Shown here piece after piece: positions 49,701-61,260 of a stretch of DNA of 64,000 nucleotides (position 1 is its first letter; every line of letters begins with the position of its first letter). Below the pieces are notes generated by a model. It made no database searches. It worked only from the letters and a program-made list of their open reading frames with translations, and had not been told where the DNA came from. The stretch is from Sinonovacula constricta (taxonomy: Eukaryota; Mollusca; Bivalvia; Cardiida; Solecurtidae), in contig CM017560.1 of the NCBI GenBank assembly GCA_007844125.1, forward strand, positions 4,311,749 to 4,375,748, read 5' to 3'. Made by a program: the position numbers and the translations under genes.

Positions 49701-52700
49701 CATCGAAACAAAATTGCAATATACATAAAACAGTATACAATATGTTTTAAAGACACAGCTTTAATGTAATTGTTTTGTCATGGCTTAAGTTCGTAACATT
49801 AATTTTGTTATTTGTATTTATATTCTGATAACATATCCTCACAGACTATGTACAAAGATCATGTTTTGTACTAATACTTTCTTGATTATTCGAAACATAC
49901 AATTTAATTATTATGGTTCGATTATAGTTTAGTAGTTTCACTTAAAAATAGGGATAAAACTTGTAGGTGAAATAAAATCTGTGTTGTTTTTTATAAGGGC
50001 TACAAAAGGACGCATCGAAGGCATTTGTGAAGTCGTACAAGATCGCCTACCTCGACCCAGTGTCGGGTATCACTTATTTTTATGAACACCTGGCTAGTAC
50101 CCTGGTATGTATTAAACACATGGTATGATTGTCGGAAAATGTTTGGCTTCATACTTAGACGTACGATACCGAGAAAAATACTTGATACAATTACAGAGTC
50201 AATTTTATTAAGTATGTTCAGTCATTAAGTATATTCAATCTTTAGAATATTTGTATGGTGTGGCTTTGAATCAGACTAACCTAAAGCGAACTAGACTTGT
50301 ATCTCTTTTAACATATTTTAATCGGTTTATCTACTGCGTTTACTCAGGTACCGTCTGGTTGCGACGATACATCGGCAGTGTCCCTCTGTTTCTACTACAT
50401 GTGGCATCCGGTGGTGACTAGAGAAATCACCATTTACCCCGAGACATGGTATGCCAGTATTGCCATGCAAGGTCTTGTGTTGGGACAACCGTACGACACA
50501 GTTAATCGTAAGTGCATTTTGGCTTTTTGTTTGTGCGTCATTATGGTCACTGTGAAGAGTGTTTAGCTTAGAGCATGATAGCCATACAGTCGAATAAAAA
50601 CGTTCAAGTTGATTAATAATATTTTACTATTTATTTGATTTTTTTTAAATTGAAAAATAAGCTCTATATATCTTGTCAAATAAATTAAATAAATGTAATA
50701 ACTGGGACTGTTGTTTACCAAATTGAGCAAGATCAGCTTAAAACTCGTTAGGAACCATTTAGTTTTATTGCGTTATTAACCTTTTATACATAGCGTAAAT
50801 ATTTTCGTTTTAAGTGCTTTCTGCTGAGGTGGACATTGTAAACAGTAGTATTTTCTTTATAAACTGATGAAGGTGCAATTTAAAGTTTCACTTTAATGAA
50901 TTTTTCCTCACTAAACTAATTTACCCGACAATGATGCTTTTTGTTTCAGAAACAGAATTGTCATTTATTTTATTTAACACTTTTAGACCAACACTTTTTC
51001 AGACACAGACTGGTACATTGGTTGCTTTCATGAGTTCGAAGGGCATACATTTACATGGGCTGGTACCAACCTCACTGAACCCCTGAGTGACTGTGTGCTA
51101 CTGTGCAGGATACTGGAGGAACCATTTGCAAGTCTTGGTAGGATGGTTAACGTCAATTGGTTGTATTGCTATAAATTCAATAATTATATATTTGCCTATT
51201 GCCTATTTTAATATACCATAACAGTGCTGATTATTATGAGTAATACGGTAACTATCGAAATTAGTTCAGTCTTACCCGTTTGTTTATGGCGTCTACTTTT
51301 AATTTTTCATTTCAAGTAATCATATTCGTAATATCATTAGTTTACATATTTTCATTATTGAAATTATCGCAAAAACATCCGAATATAAGGAATAAAAATA
51401 TTGATTAATTTCTCTTTCTGCATGGATACCTTATTTTTTGAAGCTACCACTGCCGTTTTATTGTCCAAAATGCTGTGAATGTCCTATTTTACGCAATGTT
51501 ACATAAAAACCTCACATGTCAACGTCGAATTTAATCAAAGTGTAAATACAACGTTGCTAAGAGAATCAAACGCTTATTGCGATGGTTAACTCATAGAAAC
51601 ACCACAAATGTATGTCATTTATTCTTCGATACAGACGATCTCGGTGACTGTTACTGTAGCTCAGGGTGGCCGCACTCTGGTAACTATGACGACACAGCTT
51701 GCCCCCTTGTGGTAGGTGCCGAATACAGGGTTGGCCAAACACCCGCCCGCGCCCTTTACAGAACATACGGTACATTATGATTGTTATTATAGGTGTCGAT
51801 ATTCTATGATTTATTGTGATATACATATAAATATGGTTAATTTTTACATCGATACTTACGCCAGTTAATTAATGCAACTCGTACGGCATTACCATAAAAT
51901 AAGAATAAAGTAGAACGAAGGATGACCAATGCAACATCTAATGATTAGGAAGACATTATGTAAAAAAGATAACCGATTAACCATTAAGACCCTGACATAG
52001 TTTAATTGTTGAAAGATGCATATAAAATTGCATGGGACATTTCGAGCACATCTCATTCTCCGCCTTGCCTGTTATCTATAAATCGTTTAGTCTTTTATTT
52101 GTATATCACTCTAACTTTCTTTCGTCGCTTAACATTTCTTCATACATATTCATACAAAAATATTGATAATCCGATGTAAGGGAACCTTGTTAATATATGA
52201 TATCTTATATACGTAATTATATTAACCCCTGTTGTAGATGACTTGATTACTGCTTAAAAAAATGATCCAACAAGCGGCGGAAAGGTGTCCAAAATGTATG
52301 GTTCTGCCGTTTGTTACCCTAAAACGTTGCTTGCCTACAGGTTACATTCAGCTTATAATGCTATTTTTCATATATTGCCTTGCAAATGTGAGCATTTATC
52401 TAATAATTAGCAAAATAAAAATTATGTAGAATGTTTATTCACCAGTTATAAGTAATATTATCATACAAATAAACAATATTAATGTGTTTATGTGCTTGTT
52501 GTGATGGTCGTGTGTTTTATTTTTTAATATTTGCATGTTGAGTATTTCAGTAATCAGTATTTATTTTTTCAGAAAAGCTTTGTCGGGATGAGCCGCCTGT
52601 GTTGGTCGGAGGTTCCATCTACCAAATGGACTACCCGTATGTAAATTACACGTATGTGAATGCCACGTACACGTACGGGACTCTGGCCCACTACAGGTGC

Positions 52701-54303
52701 AACGAGGGCTGGGAGTCAACCGACGTAAATATACAGGAGGCCACCGTACATTGTAATCAGAGCAACCAGTGGAGTCCCCTCACTTTTACCTGCCAAGGTA
52801 AATAGTTATCTAGACAAATCAATGACTCGTGTTTTGTGGTTTTGTACGCATATTATCAAATACTTGGTTGGTCAACATTTATATAACAACCGATTGCAAC
52901 TTAGGAAAGTGATGTATATCCCAAAAATTTCTTGAAACTGACCTTTGGTCGGTCTCTGGTTGGCTTTCCTGAATTCGTCAACCGTACCACGACATTCAGT
53001 ACTGTTATTGAATGTCTGTTGTTGTCTTTTTTGTTTTTGTCATGTTTATTTTTTGCTATTGCAAAACTACTTTTAAAGTACGACATATGTTGTGAACCAG
53101 ATTTTTAGCAGGATGCTGTTGCAAGAATACCTACACAACTTGCAAGGTATGCTTTATATATTTGTAATGTTAATATATTAATAATTATGTGTTGTAACGT
53201 CTCCAGTGGTGTATTGTCCGGTGTTCGACCCACCACTTTATGGTTACCTGGACACCAGTGCCACGGAACTAATTTACGGCAGCAGCCTCACGCTGACGTG
53301 TGACAAGACATTCTACGTGGATGGCGGCGGTTCCACGATGACTGTCACGTGCCAACAAAACCATGAATGGACAGCGTACCCGACATGCAAAAGTGAGTGT
53401 GTCCATGTTAGCTTATTTATTGAAAGGCGCATTTTGCATTGTTTGAATCGTCTGGAATGGATGGTCAATGGCGTATCAGAGTATACATTTATTACAGTTA
53501 TCTCCATATAACCAAGACTATACCTGTCCTTTAACCTATATTATTAATTAGCCATATAAGGAAATATTAGTAAAAATGTCACCTGTTGTCTGGAAACAAT
53601 GTTAAGCTTCCTGAAATAAAAAAAAAATGTTCATGACTTAACTTCCAAGACAATCAGTAATATAACATCTATCTATTGGCGACTCTAATTTAACATTAAA
53701 TCAATGTATGTTCTCTTGACTCTTTTGATATTAAGTTGACAATTGATTATTATAAGTCGTCAGAACTTTGTCATTTTGACTACGCCCAGATCGGTAGTGG
53801 GCATCGTAAGAACTTATTCTGGTAAACTTGCGGTGTGCCGGTACTTTTCCCCACCTCATAGTTTGAGGCGCCTCTCCATTTATAGTGACTTAAGGTAGTT
53901 ACCATATTTACCACAACTATAATGGTATAAGTGCAATATATGATAACAAAATGTCACTGAGCTTCGATTTTTATATGATTTTATTTTGACGTCACTTTGT
54001 TCATGACCAATTTATATTGGCCCATCAGGAGAGAATCACCGACGGAGTCAGATTGTATACGGGATGACCGGAAATCAAGGCTATGAACGGTTGACGACGC
54101 CTGATTTGGCGATCTCGGCCCGGAGCCGTTTCGATTGCGCTTCCCGCTGCCATCAGGACTTTGCATGCCTTGGGTACAACTTCCTCCTTCATGCCGCCAG
54201 GGGCAATGAGTCTTGCAGGCTGTTTGGTGACCAAGCGTCATTGTCAGACCTTGTGACGTCAGCTAATTGGCTGTACTGGGAACGTCAAGGAGATATACAC
54301 TAG
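39349..54303 (+). CDS. Extracellular mosaic protein (CTLD, WSC, F5/8C, sushi, PAN), 17 exons, 5' incomplete
   Basis: Exons: 39349-39453, 41025-41189, 42288-42521, 44216-44479, 44830-44949, 45193-45582, 45949-46209, 46693-46818, 47523-47601, 49180-49289, 49998-50104, 50348-50507, 51003-51137, 51635-51769, 52573-52797, 53207-53392, 54029-54303. All have AG/GT borders and consistent phases; together they give about 1,024 codons without a stop. Nearly all introns are phase 1, the hallmark of shuffled extracellular modules. Cys-rich content, N-glycosylation sequons (such as NAT, NGS, NTT) and the domain types say secreted or cell-surface. Lectin, WSC and discoidin domains usually bind sugars or lipids, so recognition of glycans or microbes is a fair guess, not shown. 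The first visible exon starts in phase with a codon begun upstream; signal peptide and start are not found, and may lie before or in the gap. No transmembrane segment at the C-terminus. Confidence 0.85.
39437..39870 (+). repeat. 64-bp tandem repeat carrying seven copies of a splice donor
   Basis: GCATTGCAACATGTATG with GTAAGAT following starts at 39437, 39501, 39563, 39627, 39691, 39755 and 39819. The unit is 64 bp (62 once) and includes the last 17 bases of the exon, the GT donor and about 40 intron bases (TTTAGAGTTTCATTGCGACC). Confidence 0.92.
39871..40660. other. Intron sequence, nothing recognised
   Basis: AT-rich intron of the mosaic gene between the donor repeat and a GT microsatellite. 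Confidence 0.5.
40666..40800. repeat. (GT)n microsatellite grading into a G-rich run
   Basis: About 45 TG units followed by GGGTGGG/GGGGGGG blocks up to 40797. Several G-runs of three or more could form a G-quadruplex on the plus strand. It is intronic, about 225 bases before the next exon. Confidence 0.93.
41025..42521 (+). CDS. C-type-lectin-like domain 1 (two exons)
   Basis: Exons 41025-41189 and 42288-42521. They begin ETDCAPEWVGYGGSCYKYY and end GGTVCKKNEG, the typical C-x-x-x-W...CYK opening and final VC(K/E)K close of CTLDs. The classic EPN/QPD and WND calcium motifs are not seen, so sugar binding may be lost or changed. The acceptor at 41024 was preferred over one at 41002 because only it keeps phase and avoids a stop. 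Confidence 0.72.
42895..43230. repeat. Dispersed repeat family B in an intron
   Basis: Shares TTTATTGTCCCACC-ACAGTGTTTCGGC with 9320-9365, and GGTGTCCA-TTGAA, TATAGTGC, GTCACATTAT blocks with 47635-47770. Ends near a GGATCCGACGC stretch. Confidence 0.55.
44216..44479 (+). CDS. WSC-type domain 1
   Basis: A single phase 1-1 exon reading FIGCYEKPSD, then MTLTLCRQLCLANG, then GKDFCACAAE. This matches the WSC order GCY...MT...C..C...G..FCxC, with six or more cysteines. WSC domains are putative carbohydrate binders. Confidence 0.75.
44830..44949 (+). CDS. Short Cys module 2
   Basis: Encodes ARSCLELYINGVFFNTTYII and ends VNCGFA. Same spacing as the module at 39349; the GLY core is changed to NTTY, which makes an N-glycosylation sequon. 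Confidence 0.7.
45193..45582 (+). CDS. C-type-lectin-like domain 2 (one exon)
   Basis: Encodes DKTSCPANWIGHNDICYKFI at the start and STSFVCQKDQG at the end. It aligns with CTLD 1 but is on one exon, whereas CTLD 1 is split by an intron. Canonical Ca/sugar motifs are not evident. Confidence 0.75.
45949..46209 (+). CDS. WSC-type domain 2
   Basis: Encodes DYLGCFTLGSS, LTSCLLWCQGQ, SLETCQCLDN and SCGGTNGKYIVV, the full WSC cysteine order with the usual C-terminal CGG..G.Y. Confidence 0.8.
46693..46818 (+). CDS. Short Cys module 3
   Basis: Encodes TLTSCSHLYSMGVKQPGVYK and ends LIYLRCFEY. The GVYKI core is closest of the three to the fibrinogen-type opening. Confidence 0.72.
47523..50507 (+). CDS. 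F5/8 type C (discoidin-like) domain, four exons
   Basis: Exons 47523-47601, 49180-49289, 49998-50104 and 50348-50507. Diagnostic parts: VTARLTDDYLVTGIFIAG, then AFVKSYKIAYLDP, then PVVTREITIYPETWYASIAM, matching the I/V-T-G-I-xxQG, W/F-V-xS-YxIxYS and P-V-xAR-xIRIxPxxW-xxIxxR blocks of discoidin domains. It stands where the first two repeats carry a CTLD. Internal introns use phases 2, 1 and 0, unlike the phase-1 borders of the other modules, which fits one domain split after insertion. Discoidin domains bind lipids or glycans. Confidence 0.75.
47630..47775. repeat. Dispersed repeat family B fragment in an intron
   Basis: Blocks shared with 42950-43055 (CGGTGTCCATTTGAA, TATAGTGCC, GAGTCACATTATG). 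Confidence 0.45.
48660..49150. repeat. Degenerate (CTGTCTACCTGGT)-type pyrimidine-rich repeat
   Basis: Imperfect TCTGTC, TCTACCTG and TTGGTCTGTC units with no fixed period. It ends about 30 bases before the acceptor of exon 49180 and gives overlapping open frames in two phases, which are not genes. Confidence 0.75.
51003..51769 (+). CDS. WSC-type domain 3 (two exons)
   Basis: Exons 51003-51137 (TDWYIGCFHEF...LSDCVLLCRIL) and 51635-51769 (DDLGDCYCSSGW...GAEYRVG). The FCxC/CYC core is intact. An intron splits this copy, while copies 1 and 2 are intronless. Confidence 0.75.
52573..52797 (+). CDS. Sushi/CCP domain 1
   Basis: Encodes EKLCRDEPPVLVGGS, then YTYGTLAHYRCNEGW, then VHCNQSNQWSPLTFTCQG: four cysteines and the final W of a CCP module, on one phase 1-1 exon. 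Confidence 0.82.
53207..53392 (+). CDS. Sushi/CCP domain 2
   Basis: Encodes VVYCPVFDPPLYGYLD, LTLTCDKTFYVDGGG, MTVTCQQNHEWTAYPTCK. Complete four-cysteine CCP on one phase 1-1 exon. Confidence 0.83.
54029..54303 (+). CDS. PAN/apple domain and C-terminus of the mosaic protein
   Basis: Encodes RSRFDCASRCHQDFACLGYN, then ESCRLFGDQ, WLYWER and a TAG stop at 54301-54303. The C-x3-C-x5-C-x(n)-C order is that of PAN/apple modules. Nothing follows it, so the protein ends at this domain. Confidence 0.8.
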
Positions 54304-54735
54304 ACCTCATTCGGTTGGAATGACATTTGTGTTAACAATACTGACATTTTGTATTAATTGCATAATCGTATTGCTGTTTTATGGACATGTCTTAATTGGT
54401 TCTTAATATTTGCTTAATACATATATATGTCGTAATACTTTTCATCAAGTATTTTTTACACTAAATTTTTGGATGTCTTTTTCTACTTATGAAGTATTCA
54501 AAGATTTTTTAACTTAAATTTAAAACAAAATGTTTAATTGAATATGCTCTGATTGCTAGGATCTTACTTTCAAAAGAACTTGTTAGTATAATATTTAGTG
54601 AATAGAAACATTTGCGTCAATTCTTAGCTTTCTCCGTGCGCTTCGCGTGAAACAACATAAATAGTGTGGTTATATCACCCGTTAGCCGTATATTTATTGG
54701 TTCAATAATAAACAATGACTAAAATTATGATGTAT
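54304..54735 (+). other. Probable 3' UTR of the mosaic gene with AATAAA at 54707-54712
   Basis: AT-rich sequence after the stop. The first canonical poly(A) signal is about 400 bases downstream. A later AATAAA near 55465 is an alternative. Confidence 0.5.
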
Positions 54736-55590
54736 AGGTTGTGTAAATACTGTTCCAACCCTATGCTTTGACTAGTTCGTATCTGTATATGAAATTATAT
54801 CTGTCACATTTGTATGGTAAATTTCTTAAATGAAATATGTCAATATATCTGAAAGTTTTAATCACACAAATTATGTGTTAATGAAAAAGTTTATAGCTTT
54901 TAATTTTTTATCGGTTTGAGAAAAAATCAAAACTTAAAAGTGATTACCATATACATGTACTGATTGAACGGATTTACATATAATATCCAAATGCATTTCT
55001 GTCTGATGGAATTTGGCAGGACTATTTATCAACAAATGATGCATTGTTTAATTCTCAATATTTTACCGTTGCAATTCAACTTATATATATTAAAAAGTGG
55101 GTTTAATATTTTTACTGTTTCTTTTCCTTCTTAAATACGAAAATGAATTCTACAGTATATAAGTTGGTTGATAGGAAACTGTGCAGTAATCACTATAAGC
55201 GCAATATTGAGGCATCTAGACCTAGTGCCTTAGTTGGTACAATGTCTTTGAAACGATCGATTATTTCATCAAATGTTTACCTTTCTGACTTCTGAAGTAT
55301 TCGGATGCTATACGACTATTGAAACAATGCTCTCTTTTTGTTAAAAACGCCCAACAACAAACAAACGTGAAAACAGGAAATATATCGTAAAATAGTTTAA
55401 ATTTGATTTGTTATATTTATTTTACTATTTTACTAATTTCTGTTATACGCACGAGTTTTGAATGAATAAAGACTACACACCTAAGTATTAATCTCTTGTC
55501 TATCGTTCTACCTACTAGTAATCAGTGTTTAAGATCCTCCCAGGACAGAATCTTTTTTCCAACGCGCTACGATGCAACCGTTTCCTCGTC
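54736..55590. other. Intergenic stretch, no gene seen
   Basis: AT-rich, with no supported coding signal. Confidence 0.45.
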
Positions 55591-55595
55591 ACGCA

Positions 55596-55608
55596 ATATT
55601 ATAATTAA

Positions 55609-55689
<81 letters not shown>

Positions 55690-55729
55690 TATTAATAATG
55701 ATAATAATAATAACAATAATAATAATAAG

Positions 55730-55779
<50 letters not shown>

Positions 55780-55935
55780 ACTAATAATATAAATTTATGC
55801 ATTCTTTTTTTTTTCTTCCTTTTCTTCTTCTTCTTCTTCTTCTTCTTCTTCTTCTTCTTCTTCTAATTAATACCTTTTATTACTATTTATAATAATTATA
55901 AAAAAATAATAATAATTATTATTATTATTATTATT
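55596..55935. repeat. (AAT)n, then (TTC)n, then (ATT)n microsatellite complex
   Basis: AAT run to about 55795, a pure TTC run at about 55822-55863, then AAT/ATT at 55905-55935. It mirrors the AAT/AAG/ATT arrangement in the kinase gene at 13030-13470. Confidence 0.95.
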
Positions 55936-57160
55936 GTTATAAACTTTCAACTAGAAATTCCTTATTGCATGCGATCACAAGGATCTTACAATTGTTTACA
56001 CTTTGTTAACATTTACACATATCTGTTTTCAATTGTTTGTCATAGATATATCCTGTCCTTTACGAATGTTAGGTCAAGGGAGATAAAGTCAATAGTACAA
56101 TGTCATTCGCGTAGGCACTGTTACCACCCTTTAAAGACATTTGAACACCCTGCAATCTATACGTGGACGGTGACGCCAACAGTCACCTCTATATTACGAC
56201 ACTAAACACTTATCCGATTTGAGTGATTTGTGCTCCGCATCGTAAAATAGTTCAGTGTATATAAACCAGAAACAATACATATTTACAAAGTAAATATTAA
56301 AAAAACATGTAAAGTGTCAAATTCACTTTGTGTAGAAAGTTTGAACGTTTTTCGTGCCCATAATAATTTGGTCGTTCGGTCTGGCGGTGGCACATCATTG
56401 TTACTGCTTTTAATATTGGTAAACATGTTGTTCAGAGAGCACGTCGCATTGTTGTTCAGACCGCTCAGCGGCTATCATAATGTATACAAAAACGTCATAT
56501 TTTACAGTACATTATAAGTCATTGGAAGCCGACATTAGCGTGCGTAACGCCGTCTAACGGCTCAAATTAGAGGGTGCGCCCATTTTGTTACACTGCTTCG
56601 TATAGGATGTCCCCGGTTCATTTAGAGAGAAATGTTCGTTAGTTTGGTTAAACACCATTTAAATCAATCCATATTTTCTGGTTTCTTAGTGTCAATTTTA
56701 TGTAGTTCATGAATTGTAAATAGGAGGGACATGGTAGAAGATCCTTGTATTTTCTGTCTCTATACCCAGTGCCTCTTTGAAAACCTATTGAAAAAAGTCG
56801 TGTTTGTAGCCTCCCGGACGTCTATTTTATCTATAAATCACCAATATAAAAACGTTCATGCATATGAGCGGTTTTGACATCGGAAGACTGATAGGATTTT
56901 CCTTTCTTATTAAATAATAGGCTGACTGGTTAGACGTAACTTGCCCTGGGTATGAATCACACGATCCCGTTGTTCACTCTGTCTGGAAACATGAACATCA
57001 GCCGTTCGTCTCACGGATGCAATGCAGCCCATTTTAAGGCGCTTAATAACACTGTTTAGATTGCATACGTTTTTATATGTAAAATAATTAGGTTAGACAC
57101 TTGCTTACTTCCAGTTGTGACTTATGAACACATAACGCTTGTCAGCCAGTTATGTATTAC
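55936..57160. other. Intergenic stretch, no gene seen
   Basis: Possible family-B repeat traces near 56515-56620 (CTTCGTATAGGATGTC). No coding signal. Confidence 0.4.
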
Positions 57161-57164
57161 TTCT

Positions 57165-57250
57165 GTAACAGTGGCGTAATGGCCAAAGCACAAGTCTTAT
57201 GATCTAGAGAATTTTAGTTCGAATCCGCATGGAGCGTACTTGTTGTTATA
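57165..57250 (+). mobile_element. tRNA-like SINE head
   Basis: GTGGCGTAATGGCCAAAG fits an A box and TAGTTCGAATCCGCATGGAG a B box, at tRNA-like spacing. Acceptor and anticodon stems do not pair well, so it is a tRNA-derived repeat rather than a tRNA gene. Confidence 0.45.
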
Positions 57251-57999
57251 GGTACTTATACATGTAGTGTTGCATTTCTTTTACGGAAAAAAGGTTGCAG
57301 CAGCCTCTATTTCTATTTCAGTGTTTGATTTTTTTCTTCTTCGTGTGTTTATTTCATTTATATTGAAAAGGTTTAAAATAGAACAAATCAATGAATAAGA
57401 TGATATCCCGTACTGTCCATTAACTTAAAGGCATCTCGAAAGGAATGTGGTATCCCACTGAGCCAGGCCCCCACATGCTATGACCAGACCTGCTAATTGC
57501 TGGTCATCACTGCAGGGAGTCTTTTGCCAACATAGTACTAATCTGTCACAGTAATATCTCTGATGGGTTAATGCAAAACTAAATTACCTGCTAGTATGGA
57601 TGTGAGACAGTAGGCTAGTTTTACACAAAGCCACAAACATTATTGTTAGTGATAATGTGGGTTGTTTACTATATGATCCCTTACAAATTCTTTATTGCAT
57701 TAATTACTAGGTGACAATTTTGTAACTGCAAGATTATGTATTTATTTCATAGCTAAATATCTAATTTTGAAAATACATGAGAGATACAAGTTTTAGTATT
57801 CAAAATGACTCTGAAGGACATTATTCTGACAATGAATGACTTTTTAAATTGCTTTTGTTAGAAACGTTTCGTTACATTTTACAAATCAAAATAAAATATA
57901 ACTTTAAATATATATGAGAACTAAAAGAATGAAAGAAATAACAAAATGTATAAGAAATAACAAAATCAACCAACAAAGTAAGAAAGAAAACAAATAAAA

Positions 58000-58002
<3 letters not shown>

Positions 58003-58091
<89 letters not shown>
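58003..58091. repeat. (TA)n microsatellite, about 44 units
   Basis: Uninterrupted TA dinucleotide run. Confidence 0.97.
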
Positions 58092-58097
<6 letters not shown>

Positions 58098-59330
58098 GCG
58101 TAATTGGTATATTCACAACTGTTTCCTTTACAAACTGTGAATGACTATGTTTAACCCCCAGATATAGCACACATACACTTGGATCTTGAACAATACCTGT
58201 GTGACAGACACATCGTTACAGACTGTGGCAGCCTGGCTTATCAGAAAACAGATGCCCTCACATGCTGGGTGGGGCAATAAATGGGGGGGGGGGGGGTCAC
58301 TTATATAAGGCTTTTGAGATGCCTTTAATGATGTTACATCTTTTTAAAGGTATACACTTGACCTGCACTGATAACTTAAACAGGACAATTAGTATTCAGC
58401 GCTATACTCCCCATCGGCGAATACAAACACTTAGGGTTCGAACCTAAGTAGTAGGCTTTAGTGTTAGCGGTGCGGCCATTCCTTTTAATGATCCCCACCT
58501 GTCGTGTTTGTTCTACATTACGTTAAAGTTTTTTAACGTTTACAAACAATTTGTGTTTTTCTATGACACTTGATGTAAACAAATGCCTTTCCTAAAACTC
58601 GGGCACTATGTCGAATAGAAGTTTAGGTCGTATGAAGGTGACATCCACTTTTTCCGTCCCTAATTTTATTACATCATCAACACATACTATTGCGTTGTGC
58701 TTGTTGCAGCGGTACTTTTATAACAGCTTACTAGAGACTCTGGTGCAGTAAATTGATTATGCAAGAAGAAAATATAATGGAAATTGCGTCTAGTTTGCGT
58801 TTATCGTGAAAATATTTATAACCATATAAAAATCAATAGCACGATATTCTAAGTATGATTGTAAAAAGCATTTTTGTTGCATAAAATATGAGCATTTTAG
58901 CTAAGCTTAAAATATCTACATATTTATTAAGTTACAATAATACACATGATGTATATCACGTAAAGATGTGTACAAAAGTATACAATTTTGTTTTAAAATA
59001 TGTATATTTTACTAGTTTTAGTTAAGTAAAGGAAACATGTATTTGCCAGATACAAGCATAGTAAATATTTTCTAGTATGCGTAGAACATGGAAATAAAGT
59101 CTCTTATATGTTTTCCCATTATTTATGTCATTCAGTACCTCTATCACATATCGTTTCATTAAAAGGGGCACTTTTATTTTAGTTTGTTCATCCAGTACTT
59201 TACCATGATAATGTCACTATATAGTTACATAGGATATGTACCCACTTATAAATGTTAAGCAATATTATATTATAACCTTAGGTGACGTTAACTTATGAGA
59301 ATGAAATAAAGGTGACTATATTAACGATAA
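58092..59330. other. Intergenic stretch, no gene seen
   Basis: Holds a 14-G run at about 58283-58296 and a palindromic GTTCGAAC motif near 58438. No coding signal. Confidence 0.4.
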
Positions 59331-59339
59331 TATTGTTAA

Positions 59340-61260
59340 CATAGTTATTTGACAAGAAGATTGGTCTGCAGAAATATATTTACCGAGATATACTTATGAC
59401 ACTGTTGTTAATGAACGTATTTCTGTAAATCGCCTGGCTTTAGAATAATGACTATAAAATTGTGTAATGATGGCGATGTGTGGGAAAACATGCGAAAAAT
59501 CAATCGGAATTGTTGTAGACTATGTGTGTTACATGTATGAAAACTTAAGCCTATTTTTTTTACAAATTGTAACGTATGTGAGCCTGACGTTCTTTCTGAC
59601 CATTATGCAATAAGGTTTGCAATAAGCAATTATATACTTAATCCAAACACACACGTTCATAAGTATTACAATATTACAAATATGAAATATTATAAATTTG
59701 TTTGAAACACATACACAGCTAGTTCATATCTAGATGCTTTGAAAGGGGAAAATAATTGGAGAGCATTAAAATAGACTGCTTATCATCAGAGGATACAATA
59801 AAAACAACATTAACGGACTGTTTTACTTTATGTCCAATACGAGTATTACAAATTCAGAGTTAAGAAGAGAACAAAAACACTTCTACAAATAAAACATCCA
59901 AAACCAATACATGTAATTGGTTTGATGATGACCATCAAGTCAGAAGAACAATGTTTTATAGAAATTTAAGATCATTGTAAGGAATAATATTGATGAATTT
60001 TTTAAAAAAAAATGACCGAATCGAGAATGGAGTAAATGACACTAATAAGACTTAGAGGAACCCTTTAACCAAAAGGAAACAGAGAAATGAGAAGAAATAA
60101 GAAGTAAAAATGCAAAGGAGTAGTTGAACATGCTTGAAATGCAGCAAAGAGGAACGAAAACACAAGCATGAAGAGCGAAGGTTTTTACAGATAGTTCAAG
60201 GCAATAAATAGTCATAATTCATAATTCATTCAACCTGATGAAAATATAATTTATTTTAACAAAAGATATTTGAATAAGGTAATACAAATTATGTTTGTAG
60301 AATTAGATTGAGAAATGTCTCAAAAAGAAATGCTAAAAATATGTAAAGAATTACACAACAATCGAGCAGTTGGGCCAGATATTAAATTAATGAGCTCTTC
60401 AAATACGGGGGTCAGGAAATAATATACTATATTCATGTATTATTTAATAAAATATTCTAGAGATAACATTTTCTAAAAAAGGAGTTAACGTTTTTTATAC
60501 ATCAGAAAGGAAAATTAAAGGATGTAGAAACGAACAGGGGTAAATCATTACTAAGTCACTTTTCACAAGAGTTTAAGCAATAGATTGAGCACATGGGCAG
60601 AAAACTATGATTTCTATGTAGAGGCACAGGCCGGATTTCGCAAACATATAAGCATTATAGATAACACATTTGTTTTAAGTGCAATCGTTAGTCACGTCTT
60701 AAATACAAAAAAAAAACACAAAACTTTACGTTGTCCAGGTGGACTGCAATAAGGCCTACGACCTTGTATTACGGGATGTACTTTGGCGCAAGCTTATTAT
60801 GTATGGCATAATGGATAACATTTTAACATAATACAGTGCATGCATAATTCACTAAAGACAAGAGTAAGGATGAACGCTGATGTCTTGGAGTTAAGACATG
60901 GTCTTTAAAAAGGTAGAGCACCTTCGAACGACAAAATCAGGTATAACAATGAATTCCTCGAATGAGTTTTAACTTATAAATATTTGGGTATAGTTCTATC
61001 GTCAGGTGAAAGACGAATGGAAGTTACAGATACTCATGCGATACGTTGGCTGGCCAGACAAAGATGACAATCAAAAAAGGCTTTCACAGGAAAAGCAGTA
61101 CTAGAAACTTTATGGCTTAATAATGGGTTTTCACGTATTTACAAAAGATTGTGTCTTTCTAATGTGTAATTAATGCAGATTTATTTTCTTCACCCATGTC
61201 CAGAATGGAACAAGTAGCAGATGACGTTGCTTAGGAAAAAGAACTATTGCCTTGTCAGGG
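59340..61260 (+). pseudogene. Decayed LINE with endonuclease and reverse-transcriptase remnants
   Basis: In plus-strand fragments: DTVVNERISVNR near 59398 and DVLSDHYAIRF near 59585 (end of the AP endonuclease, with its S-D-H), ELHNNRAVGPDI near 60344, EAQAGFRKH near 60618, VQVDCNKAYDLVLRDVLWRK near 60733 (RT catalytic-Asp block), and YKYLGIVLSSGER near 60974. Order and spacing are those of an intact element, but stops and frame changes break it throughout. No active copy. Confidence 0.78.

Noticed and set aside
55496..55792. Poly-Asn frame
   Set aside because: Translation of an AAT microsatellite.
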